NCBI GenBank assembly: GCA_964356315.1
Contig: CAYHHA010000002.1
Coordinates: forward strand, 42,187 to 106,186
Direction of reading: 5' to 3'
DNA: 64,000 nt
Source: CAYGFH01 sp964356315
GTDB taxonomy: Bacteria > Patescibacteriota > Microgenomatia > UBA10105 > UBA927
This document shows positions 49,096-58,609 of this stretch, piece after piece (the stretch's first letter is position 1; each line of letters starts with the position of its first letter). The position numbers and the translations under genes were made by a program. The notes below the pieces were generated by a model, which searched no databases, was not told where the DNA came from, and saw only the letters and a list, made by a program, of their open reading frames with translations.

Positions 49096-49980
49096 ATGAA
49101 ACAATTTTTATTGTCTGAAATTACCACATCCGATGGGTTACGACATCAGGGAATCTATGCAGAACCCGGTGTGAAAAAAAAGAAGGCCGTGCTATGGGTG
49201 CACGGACTAAGTGCCGCATTCTACAATGACTATGAACTCTATGAAGTTATTGCTTCAGCTCTGAATGGCAATGGTTGGGGTTTTGCAATTTTTAATAACC
49301 GGGGGCATGATCTCATTGCAGGCATCCGAAAATATGATGGAACACCTCCGAATGGATATACCTATTATCCTGGTGGGGCAGGAAGTGAAGTATTTGAAGA
49401 GTGCGTTTTTGATGTCAATGCAGGCATAGATTTTCTGGTTAAAAAGGGTTTCTCGGAAATAATCCTTGTCGGGCACAGTACCGGTGCAAATAAGGTTTGC
49501 TATTATGCAGCGACACAAAAAAATCCGCACGTCGTTGGAGTCGTATTGTCTGGGGCTATGAGCGACAGATTGGGACATCCTGAATCTGACAAACAGATTG
49601 AGACACATATACACGAATTGAAACAAAAGATCAAAGAAGGCAAGGGAGACGAATTATTATTCGGGTATCATTTTTTTCCGATTACTCCAAAACGATATCT
49701 GAGCTTGTTTGAATCGGGATCACATGAGGACACGTTTGATTACGGAGATCTAAATCCAAAAATGACAAGTTTTTCGAGTATTCAATTACCATTGTTGGTT
49801 TTGCTCGGAGGGGCTGATGAATATGCAGATAGGCCTGTTGAAGATATCACGAAAGTTTTTGACGCACATGTAACATCACCACACTACAAATCCATAATCA
49901 TACCCAATGCACTTCATAAATTTCATGGAAAAGAGCCTGAAGTGGCAGAATCTCTCGTTGAATTCATAAACGCGCTATAA
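49096..49980 (+). CDS. Alpha/beta hydrolase
   Basis: A 294-residue alpha/beta hydrolase: WVHGLSAAFY (oxyanion region), NNRGHD, nucleophile Ser in LVGHSTGANK, acid in LLGGADEYAD, and His in PNALHKFHGKE. No signal peptide. It is a paralogue of the protein at 63100-63996 (shared NNRGHD, EVFEE, GHSxGANK and EGKG/DGKGKE motifs). Substrate unknown; its neighbours are an aldehyde dehydrogenase and a short-chain dehydrogenase. Confidence 0.87.
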   Translation: MKQFLLSEITTSDGLRHQGIYAEPGVKKKKAVLWVHGLSAAFYNDYELYEVIASALNGNGWGFAIFNNRGHDLIAGIRKYDGTPPNGYTYYPGGAGSEVFEECVFDVNAGIDFLVKKGFSEIILVGHSTGANKVCYYAATQKNPHVVGVVLSGAMSDRLGHPESDKQIETHIHELKQKIKEGKGDELLFGYHFFPITPKRYLSLFESGSHEDTFDYGDLNPKMTSFSSIQLPLLVLLGGADEYADRPVEDITKVFDAHVTSPHYKSIIIPNALHKFHGKEPEVAESLVEFINAL

Positions 49981-49988
49981 TCATATAT

Positions 49989-51368
49989 ATGAATACAATA
50001 AAATCTATAAACCCAGCTACTCAAGAAGTCATTGGAGAAACACCTGTAACAACTCCGCAGGAGCTTCAAAAGATAGTCGAAAATTCAAAAAAAGCGTTCG
50101 AATCCTGGAGGAATGTTCCAATGAAAGAGAGAGTAATCTATGCATGGAAGCTTGCGGATTTGTTACTTCAGAAAAAAGACGAGATAGCCCTTCTTACTAC
50201 TCGAGAAATGGGCAAACCACTTCATGAAGCACTCGAGGATATAATTTTCGAAGTGGATTTTATCCGTTGGTATGCAGATCATATAGAAGAGGCGCTTGGA
50301 GAAAAGATAATCAAAGAAGACGCTGCTACTGTATATAAAACGGTTTATGAGCCTTGGGGCGTTTGCGCATCTATTCCTCCTTGGAATTTCCCAATAACGA
50401 TGGCATCTACCGGCATTACTGCCCAACTTCTGGCCGGCAATACCGTGATATTTAAGCCGTCAGAAAATTCAACGCTTTCCCAAAAAATGTTTGTCGATCT
50501 ATTTAATCAAACTGGGCTTCCTGATGGGGTTTTGCAATGTGTGGTAGGTGCAGGAGATGTCGGTGCTCAACTTATTGATAGTGACATCGATCTTGTATGG
50601 TTCACTGGGAGTACAGCTGTAGGACAGCAGATATATAAAAAATGCGCGGAGAAATTTATAAAACCACTTTTAGAACTTGGTGGCTCATCTCCTGCAATAG
50701 TTTTTGCGGATTGTGATTTTGATAAGACAGTAGAAACGATAAAAACAGCACGATTTTTTAACTGTGGGCAAGTTTGTTCTTCTGTCAAGCGATTATTTGT
50801 AGAAAAATCATTGTTCGAAAAATTTGTCACCGCTCTTGCTGTGAAACTTCACACTGTACGGATAGGAAACCCAGAAGGAGATGTTGAGTTTGGTCCTTTA
50901 GTTTCCAAAAAACAACTTGCGACTTTGATCTTGCAAGTCGAAGATGCCGTACAAAAAGGAGCTATGGTTGTGGTTGGCGGAGCAAGACCGGCAGACGCGA
51001 CTCTTTCACAGGGGAATTATTTCCTACCAACGTTGTTGACAAATATCTCAGTGGACATGAAAGTGATTACGGAAGAAGTATTCGGACCCGTGCTTCCTAT
51101 CATCCCATTTGAATCTGAGGATGAAGCAATTTCTCTTGCTAACGCAAACCCGTACGGTCTGACGGCTGAGATTTTTACGAAAGACATTGAAAAAGCCAAT
51201 CGAGTTGCAGGACAAATACAAGCAGGAGGCATATCTATAAATATGGATATTTCCTATAATCCTGATAGTCCCATTGGGGGATATAAAAAAAGCGGACTCG
51301 GTCGGGAATATGGTTTGGAAGGGTTTCGTGAGCTTGCTCAGTTGAAATATATTTGTGTAGCTAAATAA
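49989..51368 (+). CDS. Aldehyde dehydrogenase, succinate-semialdehyde type
   Basis: A 459-residue NAD(P)-dependent aldehyde dehydrogenase. PPWNFPITMASTGITAQLLAGN and KPSENSTLSQ form the cofactor site, Glu in LELGGSSPAIVF, nucleophile Cys in FFNCGQVCSSVKR, EVFGPVLPI, and PIGGYKKSGLGREYG. It resembles GabD/Sad succinate-semialdehyde dehydrogenases, but specificity is not certain. It starts 8 bases after the hydrolase. Confidence 0.88.
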   Translation: MNTIKSINPATQEVIGETPVTTPQELQKIVENSKKAFESWRNVPMKERVIYAWKLADLLLQKKDEIALLTTREMGKPLHEALEDIIFEVDFIRWYADHIEEALGEKIIKEDAATVYKTVYEPWGVCASIPPWNFPITMASTGITAQLLAGNTVIFKPSENSTLSQKMFVDLFNQTGLPDGVLQCVVGAGDVGAQLIDSDIDLVWFTGSTAVGQQIYKKCAEKFIKPLLELGGSSPAIVFADCDFDKTVETIKTARFFNCGQVCSSVKRLFVEKSLFEKFVTALAVKLHTVRIGNPEGDVEFGPLVSKKQLATLILQVEDAVQKGAMVVVGGARPADATLSQGNYFLPTLLTNISVDMKVITEEVFGPVLPIIPFESEDEAISLANANPYGLTAEIFTKDIEKANRVAGQIQAGGISINMDISYNPDSPIGGYKKSGLGREYGLEGFRELAQLKYICVAK

Positions 51369-51372
51369 AACT

Positions 51373-51708
51373 ATGGAACAACAAATGATTGTAATTTATG
51401 TCACGTGTGTGGATCTTACTGAAGCGAAAAAAATTGGTACCCATGTTATGCAAAAGAGACTGTCTCCGTGCTATAACATAATTCAGAATACCTATTCAGC
51501 TGCGTTTTGGCCACCAAAAACAGGGGCGATCGAAGAGGTTTCAGGAGTAGTATTGCTCATTAAATCTATTGCTGCTAATTTTTCTACCATTGAGTCTGAG
51601 ATAAAAACTATTCATAGTGATTTAACTCCATGCGTCTTTTCAATACCGGCATCGAATGTCTCAGAGGCATATTTTAAATGGTTTCTTAGCGAATTGGAGG
51701 GGGTATGA
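51373..51708 (+). CDS. cutA: CutA1-like divalent-ion tolerance protein
   Basis: A 111-residue protein with the CutA fold pattern: MIVIYVTCVDLTEAKKIGTHVMQKRLSPCYNIIQ, VSGVVLLIKSIAANFSTIESEIKTIHSDLTPCVFSIPAS, and a C-terminal YFKWFLSEL. CutA trimers are linked to metal tolerance with unclear mechanism. It is embedded between dehydrogenase genes and overlaps the SDR start by 4 bases. Confidence 0.82.
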   Translation: MEQQMIVIYVTCVDLTEAKKIGTHVMQKRLSPCYNIIQNTYSAAFWPPKTGAIEEVSGVVLLIKSIAANFSTIESEIKTIHSDLTPCVFSIPASNVSEAYFKWFLSELEGV

Positions 51709-52433
51709 GATTTACAGATAAAATTGTCCTGATAACCGGCGCGTCACGAGGAATCGGTAGGTCTACGGCATTGCAGATTGGGAGTGAAGGCGCAACGGTA
51801 GTTGTTAACTATAAATCGAATAAAAAAGAAGCGGATGAGGTCGTACAAATTATTGGAAAAGAGCATGCAGTTTCATTGCAGGCGGATGTTTCAAAAGAAT
51901 CGGAAGTCATCGCACTCGTCTCAGGCACCATTAAAAAATATGGCAGAATAGATGTTCTTATCAATAATGCAGGAGAAATCGGAGAACGAGGTTGGAAGAC
52001 TGATGTTGATGCTTGGCATCATACTATCGATGCAAATCTGACCAGCGCATGGATGATGATCAGAGAATCTGCAAAATATATGAAATCGGGAAGTGCCATA
52101 GTAAATCTTACGTCTGTATATGGATTTCTTGGAGCAGCCCCAGTATTGGCTTATACAATCGCGAAAGGTGGACTCATAACGCTTACAAAAGCATTTGCCA
52201 AAGAGCTTGCTCCAGATATTCGGGTAAATGCAGTTGCTCCAAGTAATGTAAATACTGATATGACAAAAAGTGCTGGTGCGGAGCTGATTGCATATTTTGC
52301 AGAACAAACCCCCCTCAAGCGCATAGCTGAGGCTGAAGAGCTGGCAAAATCGATAGCATTTCTTGCATCTGATGATGCTAGTTATATAACAGGGGAGATG
52401 TTGGTTGTTGATGGTGGGTATAGCCTCAAATAA
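51705..52433 (+). CDS. Short-chain dehydrogenase/reductase, FabG-like
   Basis: A 242-residue classical SDR: TGASRGIGRS (cofactor loop), VLINNAGE, catalytic Ser in IVNLTSVYGF and Tyr/Lys in YTIAKGG, and YITGEMLVVDGGYSLK at the end. It resembles 3-oxoacyl reductases, but a single copy beside aldehyde-metabolism genes leaves the substrate open. Its ATG overlaps the cutA stop. Confidence 0.92.
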   Translation: MRFTDKIVLITGASRGIGRSTALQIGSEGATVVVNYKSNKKEADEVVQIIGKEHAVSLQADVSKESEVIALVSGTIKKYGRIDVLINNAGEIGERGWKTDVDAWHHTIDANLTSAWMMIRESAKYMKSGSAIVNLTSVYGFLGAAPVLAYTIAKGGLITLTKAFAKELAPDIRVNAVAPSNVNTDMTKSAGAELIAYFAEQTPLKRIAEAEELAKSIAFLASDDASYITGEMLVVDGGYSLK

Positions 52434-52454
52434 TTGCTTCGAGACGTTTTGGTA

Positions 52455-52463
52455 TGCTATGAT
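52455..52463 (+). promoter_or_regulatory. Extended -10 (TGCTATGAT) before the PEGA-domain gene
   Basis: TGC-TATGAT ends 9 bases before the ATG at 52473, and no Shine-Dalgarno sequence intervenes. A transcript starting about 7 bases after the -10 would be nearly leaderless. Confidence 0.5.
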
Positions 52464-52472
52464 GTAATTCTC

Positions 52473-53408
52473 ATGAAGAGGAAAATACTTTTTATAGCAG
52501 GTATTGTTGGGATCGTGCTAGGTGGGTTTTTTCTTGTACGATATTTTTTAAACTCTGGCCCAAAATTCGGAGAACTTCGTGTGGATAGTCAGACGCCAAC
52601 TACGATTTTTTTAGATAATAAGAATATTGGGAAAACTCCGTATAAAGATAAGATCGCTTCTGGCGACTATTCATTAAAATTAGTAGCTGATTCTACAACT
52701 ACACAACTCGCCTCCTGGCAAGGGAAAATAACCGTTGGGAAAAATCTCTTGACGTTTGTAAACGCAAATCTTGGAGATAGAGATCTGACCACTGCGATAG
52801 ATATTGTTTGGCTAGAAAAAATTACTAGTAAGCAATCAGAACTTTCCGTGACAACAGGTCCGGATGGGGCAACAATTTTAGTAGATGATGTTTCTCGTGG
52901 AGTAACGCCATTGTCTGTTAATGATCTCACTGCTGGGGATCATTCTATCAGTATAACAAATATCGGATTTTTAACTCGATCGATAAAAATAAAAACTACC
53001 GCCGGGTATCGGGTAATAGCAAATCTAAAGCTTGCGTTATCTGGATCAGGAGACGTCGCCACTTTAAGCGACACATCAATAGCAACTTCTTCAGCTAGTC
53101 TAGAGTCGACGACTCCTAGTGAAAAAGCAACACCTTCTGGGAAACTTTCTCCAACGCCGAGTGTGAGAGTAACGGGAACACCTTCCACGAAAAAAGATCC
53201 GGAAAAGCCATTCGTCATTATCAAAGATACCCCAACTGGATTTTTGAGAGTTCGTATAGAACCTTCAACATCTGCGACTGAATCCGGGAGAGTGAATCCA
53301 GGAGAAAAATATCATGTAACAGATACGAAAAGCGGATGGTATGAGATTAGCTTCGAGGAAAAGAAATCAGGCTGGATTTCAGGGCAATATGCAGAAAAGG
53401 TAGAGTAA
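52473..53408 (+). CDS. Membrane-anchored PEGA and SH3-domain protein
   Basis: A 311-residue protein. One N-terminal membrane helix (ILFIAGIVGIVLGGFFLVRYFL), then two PEGA domains (LRVDSQTPTTIFLDNKNIGKTP and LSVTTGPDGATILVDDVSRGVTP), a Ser/Thr/Pro-rich linker, and a C-terminal SH3b-like domain (FLRVRIEPSTSATESGRVNPGEKYHV, SGWYEI, GWISGQYAEKV). Extracytoplasmic; SH3b domains commonly bind peptidoglycan, so it probably tethers to the wall. Confidence 0.88.
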   Translation: MKRKILFIAGIVGIVLGGFFLVRYFLNSGPKFGELRVDSQTPTTIFLDNKNIGKTPYKDKIASGDYSLKLVADSTTTQLASWQGKITVGKNLLTFVNANLGDRDLTTAIDIVWLEKITSKQSELSVTTGPDGATILVDDVSRGVTPLSVNDLTAGDHSISITNIGFLTRSIKIKTTAGYRVIANLKLALSGSGDVATLSDTSIATSSASLESTTPSEKATPSGKLSPTPSVRVTGTPSTKKDPEKPFVIIKDTPTGFLRVRIEPSTSATESGRVNPGEKYHVTDTKSGWYEISFEEKKSGWISGQYAEKVE

Positions 53409-53409
53409 G

Positions 53410-54345
53410 TTATCCTCCAATGCCATAAATCACAAAGAGCACAGTAAGCGCCCATAAAATCACCGTAGTGAGAAGTGGCATGTCCGATGTAAGAATTTGC
53501 TCTGGTGATTCTCCTTTACCTTCATAAATCAGTTGCATGTATCGCATAATGCCGTAAAGCACAAACGGTATTGTCATCATCATCCATTTTCTACCTGGGA
53601 GTTCTGGTGCAAAATCACTATATCCGCGAAAGAAAAACCCTTGGGTAACAGGTCGTTCAAGAAACGTGTAAAACGCATACGTAATGAACGTAGAGTTCGC
53701 AAACATAGCTGTATACGTATCTAGTAATTTTTCGCTATAGTGGGAGAGGCTGGATCTAGTATCATTAGCATTTGCTTTAAATCCCTGCATAAGCGTGAGC
53801 TCAGCTCTTCTTTTTCCAATTGCAAGAAAAAGAGCCAGTGACAGCACAGCGAGCGCGAGCCATACAGAAATATGATGCCCCGTCGCCGCCTCTCCAGCAT
53901 AGACTCGAATAAAATAGGCTGTGGTAATTGCGAGAATATCTATGACAGATATGTGTTTGAAAAAAACTGTATAGGAGTATTCAAGGACAATAAACACCAC
54001 TGAGAGAAAGAAAAAAGCGCTTCCAAGCGTATAGCTTATACAAAGCCCTGTGATTGCAAAAAGCGCTGAAACACCAATAGCTGTTGGCTTTGACAATTCA
54101 CCACTCGCAATTGGTCTAAATTTTTTGAACGGGTGTTTTTTGTCCCGCTCACTATCCATGACGTCATTAAAGATATAATTTGATGACGATAACAAGCAGA
54201 AAGAAATAAACCCAAGTACAGAAATTGTGAATGATTGTGGCGCAAATAGATTTCCTGTAACTAGGATTGTGGAGAATAAAGCGAGGTTCTTTAACCATTG
54301 TCTCGGTCTTGCGGACTTGAAAATTGAGTAAAGAATGCTACCCAT
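53410..54345 (-). CDS. UbiA-family prenyltransferase, DPPR-synthase-like
   Basis: A 311-residue polytopic enzyme with the polyprenyl-phosphate motif RPRQWLKN near the start, NDVMDSERDKKHPFKKFRPIASG (first Asp-rich motif) and GKRRAELTLMQG. This pattern is that of decaprenyl-phosphate phosphoribosyltransferase, which makes the precursor of decaprenyl-phospho-arabinose, more than quinone UbiA. Its ATG lies 55 bases inside the WecA-like gene; no later start is possible without losing RPRQW. Confidence 0.85.
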   Translation of the reverse strand: MGSILYSIFKSARPRQWLKNLALFSTILVTGNLFAPQSFTISVLGFISFCLLSSSNYIFNDVMDSERDKKHPFKKFRPIASGELSKPTAIGVSALFAITGLCISYTLGSAFFFLSVVFIVLEYSYTVFFKHISVIDILAITTAYFIRVYAGEAATGHHISVWLALAVLSLALFLAIGKRRAELTLMQGFKANANDTRSSLSHYSEKLLDTYTAMFANSTFITYAFYTFLERPVTQGFFFRGYSDFAPELPGRKWMMMTIPFVLYGIMRYMQLIYEGKGESPEQILTSDMPLLTTVILWALTVLFVIYGIGG

Positions 54346-55376
54346 AGTAAAAACCCTCCAAACCCAACTGCTACCACTAGGAATGCAAAGAATTTTTGTT
54401 GACTAGTGACAGTTAGTGCAACCGCACCAAGTATAGCTGACACGCTCCAGTAAAACAAGGCGATTTTTCTTTTGCTCCAACCCAAATCGAGTAATCTATG
54501 ATGAAGATGTCCTCGGTCGGCTAGGACGGGAGATTTTTTTGATCCGATTCGACGAAGTAGTGTATATACCGCATCCATCATGGGAACTCCAAGCACAAGG
54601 AGTGCTGTCCCAACTTTTCCATAAGAAAGTATGGCTAAAAGAGCAAGTAAAAATCCAGCGAGTGTTTTTCCACTATATCCAGGCATGATTTTTTGTGGAT
54701 AATAATTCCAAGGTAAAAATCCTGCAAACGCACCTGAAACAATAAATGCGAGTGTTGTAATAGTAATCTGAGAGCTGTCATGTGCCATAAAACGTGTTGA
54801 AAGAATGCCAAGAGTTAGTGCACATATAGCCACGAAACCTGGCATTTGTCCATCGACTCCCGCAGACCATCCAACGATATTCATCGTCCACATGATCCAA
54901 AGGAAAGCGAACAAATCAGCAAATACCACAATAGAAAGCGAATAATTCTGGAGAAAAGGGATTGAGAAAGATATTGTATCAAGATGAATAACTCCCCCTA
55001 ATGGATTTGTGACATATGGAACACCCGCTCCAGAAAGAACGACAATAAGCGCGGCGATAGCGTTTGTGCCTAGTCGTACATACGGATTCACATCTCGAAT
55101 GTCGTCCATTATCCCAACAATAACAAGAAGCAATGATCCTACTAATATGCTTATGGTTAATGTAGTTAACGGTAAAAAAATATATACAGCGATAAGTATT
55201 CCGAGAAAAAGAGCAGCACCCCCTGCTCTGGGGATAATTCCTTTATGTGTATGTGCCGGGTGATATCTGTTTTTGGGATCATCGACGAGATTATATTTTC
55301 TAGCTAAATATATAATAATTGGGGTGATTATGCAGGTGATGCCGAATGTAACGATAAAATAGACAAAAAAATCCAT
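54291..55376 (-). CDS. WecA/MraY-like phospho-sugar-1-phosphate transferase
   Basis: A 361-residue polytopic enzyme: LARKYNLVDDPKNRYHPAHTHKG, IPRAGGAALF, GIMDDIRDVNPYVRL (catalytic Asp pair), GWSAGVDG in place of the usual N-x-x-DGxDG, and GHLHHRLLDLGWS (His motif of WecA-type enzymes). It likely transfers GlcNAc-1-phosphate or a similar sugar phosphate to undecaprenyl phosphate to start a glycan. The NIVGWSAGVDG variant is seen in this lineage. Confidence 0.88.
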   Translation of the reverse strand: MDFFVYFIVTFGITCIITPIIIYLARKYNLVDDPKNRYHPAHTHKGIIPRAGGAALFLGILIAVYIFLPLTTLTISILVGSLLLVIVGIMDDIRDVNPYVRLGTNAIAALIVVLSGAGVPYVTNPLGGVIHLDTISFSIPFLQNYSLSIVVFADLFAFLWIMWTMNIVGWSAGVDGQMPGFVAICALTLGILSTRFMAHDSSQITITTLAFIVSGAFAGFLPWNYYPQKIMPGYSGKTLAGFLLALLAILSYGKVGTALLVLGVPMMDAVYTLLRRIGSKKSPVLADRGHLHHRLLDLGWSKRKIALFYWSVSAILGAVALTVTSQQKFFAFLVVAVGFGGFLLWVAFFTQFSSPQDRDNG

Positions 55377-55378
55377 GA

Positions 55379-55753
55379 TTAGATGACTAAATAAATAATT
55401 TTTATCACAGCGATAAACGAGACTATGCTGACTATAAGAGAAGATAAGAAAATGGATTGGGTGAATATGAGATATTCAGCTGTCACATACATCGAAAGAA
55501 GAGTGTTGATTAAATATATGCAGATCGATGAAATTGGAAGCAAGAATAAAAAAATAGGTTTAGCAAGCTGATCTATGCCCCAAGGTCTGGAATACCATAA
55601 TGGAACAAGCGGTGGAAGTTGTTTCCAATTTAATGTGATGAGAAGTATAGAAATAAGTGCAAAACCTATTACAAACTTATGTACCAACTGTATGAGCCAA
55701 TTCGATTTGGTGATAGCCCAGGCTGGTAACGCAGGAAATAGAGATACTTTCAT
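55379..55753 (-). CDS. Small membrane protein, DUF1648-like
   Basis: A 124-residue protein with three or four hydrophobic helices and the motif LNWKQLPPLVPLWYSRPWGIDQLAKP, typical of small DUF1648-type membrane proteins frequent beside glycosyltransferases in reduced genomes. No catalytic residues are seen. It is packed between the GT39 and WecA-like genes with gaps of 6 and 2 bases. Confidence 0.7.
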   Translation of the reverse strand: MKVSLFPALPAWAITKSNWLIQLVHKFVIGFALISILLITLNWKQLPPLVPLWYSRPWGIDQLAKPIFLFLLPISSICIYLINTLLSMYVTAEYLIFTQSIFLSSLIVSIVSFIAVIKIIYLVI

Positions 55754-55759
55754 AGTATT

Positions 55760-57100
55760 TTATTTTTTCAGATTTATGTATTTGCTGGATATCGGCATAT
55801 CGTAAACGATTTCATACGATCCATCGAGATGAATAAGAAAAGCGCGATATGGATACTGTGGTAATTCTTTAATGATTTGAGAAGAATGAATAATATAGTC
55901 TCCTATGTACCACGGGAAAGAATCGCCTTTTGGATTGTACCAATATATTTGAGATTTTGATGTATTATAGTACATAGATTCATATAGACTCATAGCATCT
56001 TCAACCAATATATAATCCCGTTTCCTTTGTAGCGTGTTGATCTGTTGTAAGGTTTCTCTCATCGGTATCTTTTTATGATATGGAGTAAACCAATAGGTAA
56101 ATCCTACTAAAAAACAAAGAACAGATGCCCCAATAATTTTTTGGATAGTAGTGTCTTTTATGTGCGAAATTGCGGCAACGATAAGAAAAATCTCCGCTAC
56201 CGTTGAAGGGATCATGTACCGCATGACAAATAATGGTTTATAGATTGAAATGCCAAGTATGGTAATCAGTGGGACATAGAGAAGAAGAAAAAAATATATT
56301 GTCATTGATCGATTTTTCTTGCCTAACATACTAAGGATACTTGTCAGCGCAAGTAAGATAGATACTTTTGTAGTAAAGGCCCATAAGTTCCAAGGCGTAC
56401 CTTCATAGCCTAGGAATATATTCCCTAGCACGGATTTAAATAGTTGAAAGTCTACGGGAAAATACCATGACTGTTTGAGCCTAGGAGCATCCTGGATCAT
56501 TTTTATAATCCAAGGACTATAAAGTAGGAGTATCACGCCAACTTTTTGGATATATGCATTTTTGAATATACGCGCTAATTGAGGCACGCGTGGTATTTTG
56601 TGTGTGATTGCAAAATGCAGAACCTGAATAAAAAATACAAACGTCATATAGGCATGGGTATATAATCCAAGAGTTGTAGAGAGAACATACCATAGCCATT
56701 TTTTTTCAAAATAGGTATAGGTGGAAATACATGCAAATGCGAGATACCAGCCATAGGATCGAGCTTCAAAGGCGTAATACAACAGCATTGGATTAAGGAG
56801 AAAAATAGTCGGAGCATACCAGGAAAGCCAAGAGTGTGCGTATAATTTTTTCGCAAATATCGCAACGGTATATATTGCGATAATGAATGCAATCAAGGAT
56901 AAGCTTCGAACAGCGATTTCTGAAGTCCCTACAATCTTTATCCAATAATGAAGCATCAGATAATAGAGAGGTGGCTCAAAGCTTAATTGGAAATATGTGC
57001 TGATAGGTTTTTGCGCGATAAGAATTGAGTACGCTTCATCTCTCCAGACGCTCTGAGATAAAAATAATAGAGGTGCGCTATGTAGAATGGCGTTGAACAT
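55760..57100 (-). CDS. Glycosyltransferase family 39-like membrane protein
   Basis: A 446-residue protein with about ten hydrophobic helices. The first extracytoplasmic loop carries VWRDEAYS, the catalytic acidic motif of GT-C (ArnT/PMT-like) enzymes that use polyprenyl-phosphate sugars, and FEPPLYYLMLHYW follows. A C-terminal soluble part ends the protein. It likely glycosylates a lipid or protein outside the membrane. TATACT on the minus strand, 5 bases before the ATG, overlaps the end of the upstream gene region. Confidence 0.85.
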   Translation of the reverse strand: MFNAILHSAPLLFLSQSVWRDEAYSILIAQKPISTYFQLSFEPPLYYLMLHYWIKIVGTSEIAVRSLSLIAFIIAIYTVAIFAKKLYAHSWLSWYAPTIFLLNPMLLYYAFEARSYGWYLAFACISTYTYFEKKWLWYVLSTTLGLYTHAYMTFVFFIQVLHFAITHKIPRVPQLARIFKNAYIQKVGVILLLYSPWIIKMIQDAPRLKQSWYFPVDFQLFKSVLGNIFLGYEGTPWNLWAFTTKVSILLALTSILSMLGKKNRSMTIYFFLLLYVPLITILGISIYKPLFVMRYMIPSTVAEIFLIVAAISHIKDTTIQKIIGASVLCFLVGFTYWFTPYHKKIPMRETLQQINTLQRKRDYILVEDAMSLYESMYYNTSKSQIYWYNPKGDSFPWYIGDYIIHSSQIIKELPQYPYRAFLIHLDGSYEIVYDMPISSKYINLKK

Positions 57101-57111
57101 ACGTGAGTATA

Positions 57112-58593
57112 TTATACCTTTTCTGTAACTCTATATTCCAATCGTTTTCCTAGAATCATTCGGGTGTGGGCATCGAGTCCCGGAAGCGCGTTAAGAAAAA
57201 ATGAAACGACTGGAAGGGAAAACCATTGTAAATATAAAAATGGTAATTTCCAAGCTGCGAATTCTTTTGGTCTCGGGGGTTTTGTTCTCGCATCTAATAT
57301 GATAATAATTAACATGAACATCATCGAAAGAGTGAGAATGCCTGAAGAAAGTTGGGATAGATTGTGGCCAAGCACAGTCCTGCCAAATGCAGGGTTTACC
57401 AGTGGAGGAATCACGCTTCCCACTGTCAGAATAAACCAATTTGACGGCCAGAATACATGTTGTTCCAAGAGTTGAAGAACCCGTCTCGTTCTGTCCATAA
57501 CTGGAATTTCTGTGTGTACGATGGCATTTTTTATCACATATGGTATATCAGAAATTCCCCATGCCCAACGCTTTGATTGTTCGTATTGATTGATCATGGT
57601 TTTCCAAAATCCATGACTTTCTGCTGAGTCAAAGAGAAGAGGAAGGAAAATACTTTGCACACGAACTTTTTCACCGTACGTAAAATATACCTGAAAAAAC
57701 ATATGATAGTCTTCAGGTATAACATCTACCCCCCAAAATCCTGCTTCCTTAGCAGTCTGGAGCGATAAGGAATATGTGGAAAAATTTATTAATTTACTTT
57801 TTTGTGAAAGCATCGAGAGATTTGCAATACTAAACATCGTATTTACCACGCGACTAGGGAGAGGGATACGCCAGATATTGTTATAAAACAATATTGCACC
57901 CTGATAAAAACAAAACTTTCTATTTGGATCGGATAAAAAGGAATGAGCTAAGTATGAGAGATATTTAGGATGAATCATGGCATCGGCATCACATGATGTT
58001 ACGGTGGTTAACTCTGGATTTAATCCCCATTTTTTGCATAGTTCATAAACCTCGCGGGCTGCGAATGCCATATTAGAAGATTTTCCCACAACTTCTCCTG
58101 GTTTGACCGTGTGTATTGTTCCGATAAATTTACCGAATTTTGATTCATACTTATTTTTTAGAAGTTGAATTGTTTGCTCTGCATCGGAATCCTTTTGCTC
58201 TGTTGCAAGTACAATTATCACATTTTCCTTTGGATATTCCTGATTCGCAAGATTATCGAGTGTTCTTTCTAATATATGGAGAGGCTCTTTATACTCTGGA
58301 ATTATGACAATGTGATGCAACTCATTAAAATGATCCTGAAATTTTGCAAGGGTTAACCAGTCTATTTTGACATGCGCGTTCATGGTTACAAACGAGCGGA
58401 TTGCATGTATGCCGAGAGTAAATGATTTATAAAACCAGTAGATATCAAAAGTAATGATAAGGTAGGCTACAAGAGCTGGATGCCAATAGGAAAGCCAGAG
58501 CGGCATGGTGATAAGAAGCCAAGAAAGACTTGGGATAAATATTTCAAGAAGTCGTGTGACTTTTTCCGGATACAGAGAAAGAATGCGGCGCAT
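57112..58593 (-). CDS. Membrane glycosyltransferase family 2
   Basis: A 493-residue protein with two N-terminal helices, a GT-A domain and C-terminal helices. Motifs: IVIIPEYKEPLHILERTLDNLANQEYP, ATEQKDSDAEQT, VTSCDADAMIHPKYL (DxD), IPEDYHMFF (ED) and EQSKRWAWG, the QxxRW motif of cellulose-synthase-like processive enzymes. It probably polymerises or extends a surface glycan. The ATG at 58593 is preferred over 58635, which would overlap tatD. Confidence 0.87.
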   Translation of the reverse strand: MRRILSLYPEKVTRLLEIFIPSLSWLLITMPLWLSYWHPALVAYLIITFDIYWFYKSFTLGIHAIRSFVTMNAHVKIDWLTLAKFQDHFNELHHIVIIPEYKEPLHILERTLDNLANQEYPKENVIIVLATEQKDSDAEQTIQLLKNKYESKFGKFIGTIHTVKPGEVVGKSSNMAFAAREVYELCKKWGLNPELTTVTSCDADAMIHPKYLSYLAHSFLSDPNRKFCFYQGAILFYNNIWRIPLPSRVVNTMFSIANLSMLSQKSKLINFSTYSLSLQTAKEAGFWGVDVIPEDYHMFFQVYFTYGEKVRVQSIFLPLLFDSAESHGFWKTMINQYEQSKRWAWGISDIPYVIKNAIVHTEIPVMDRTRRVLQLLEQHVFWPSNWFILTVGSVIPPLVNPAFGRTVLGHNLSQLSSGILTLSMMFMLIIIILDARTKPPRPKEFAAWKLPFLYLQWFSLPVVSFFLNALPGLDAHTRMILGKRLEYRVTEKV

Positions 58594-58609
58594 AAAGAGT
58601 ATACCTATA

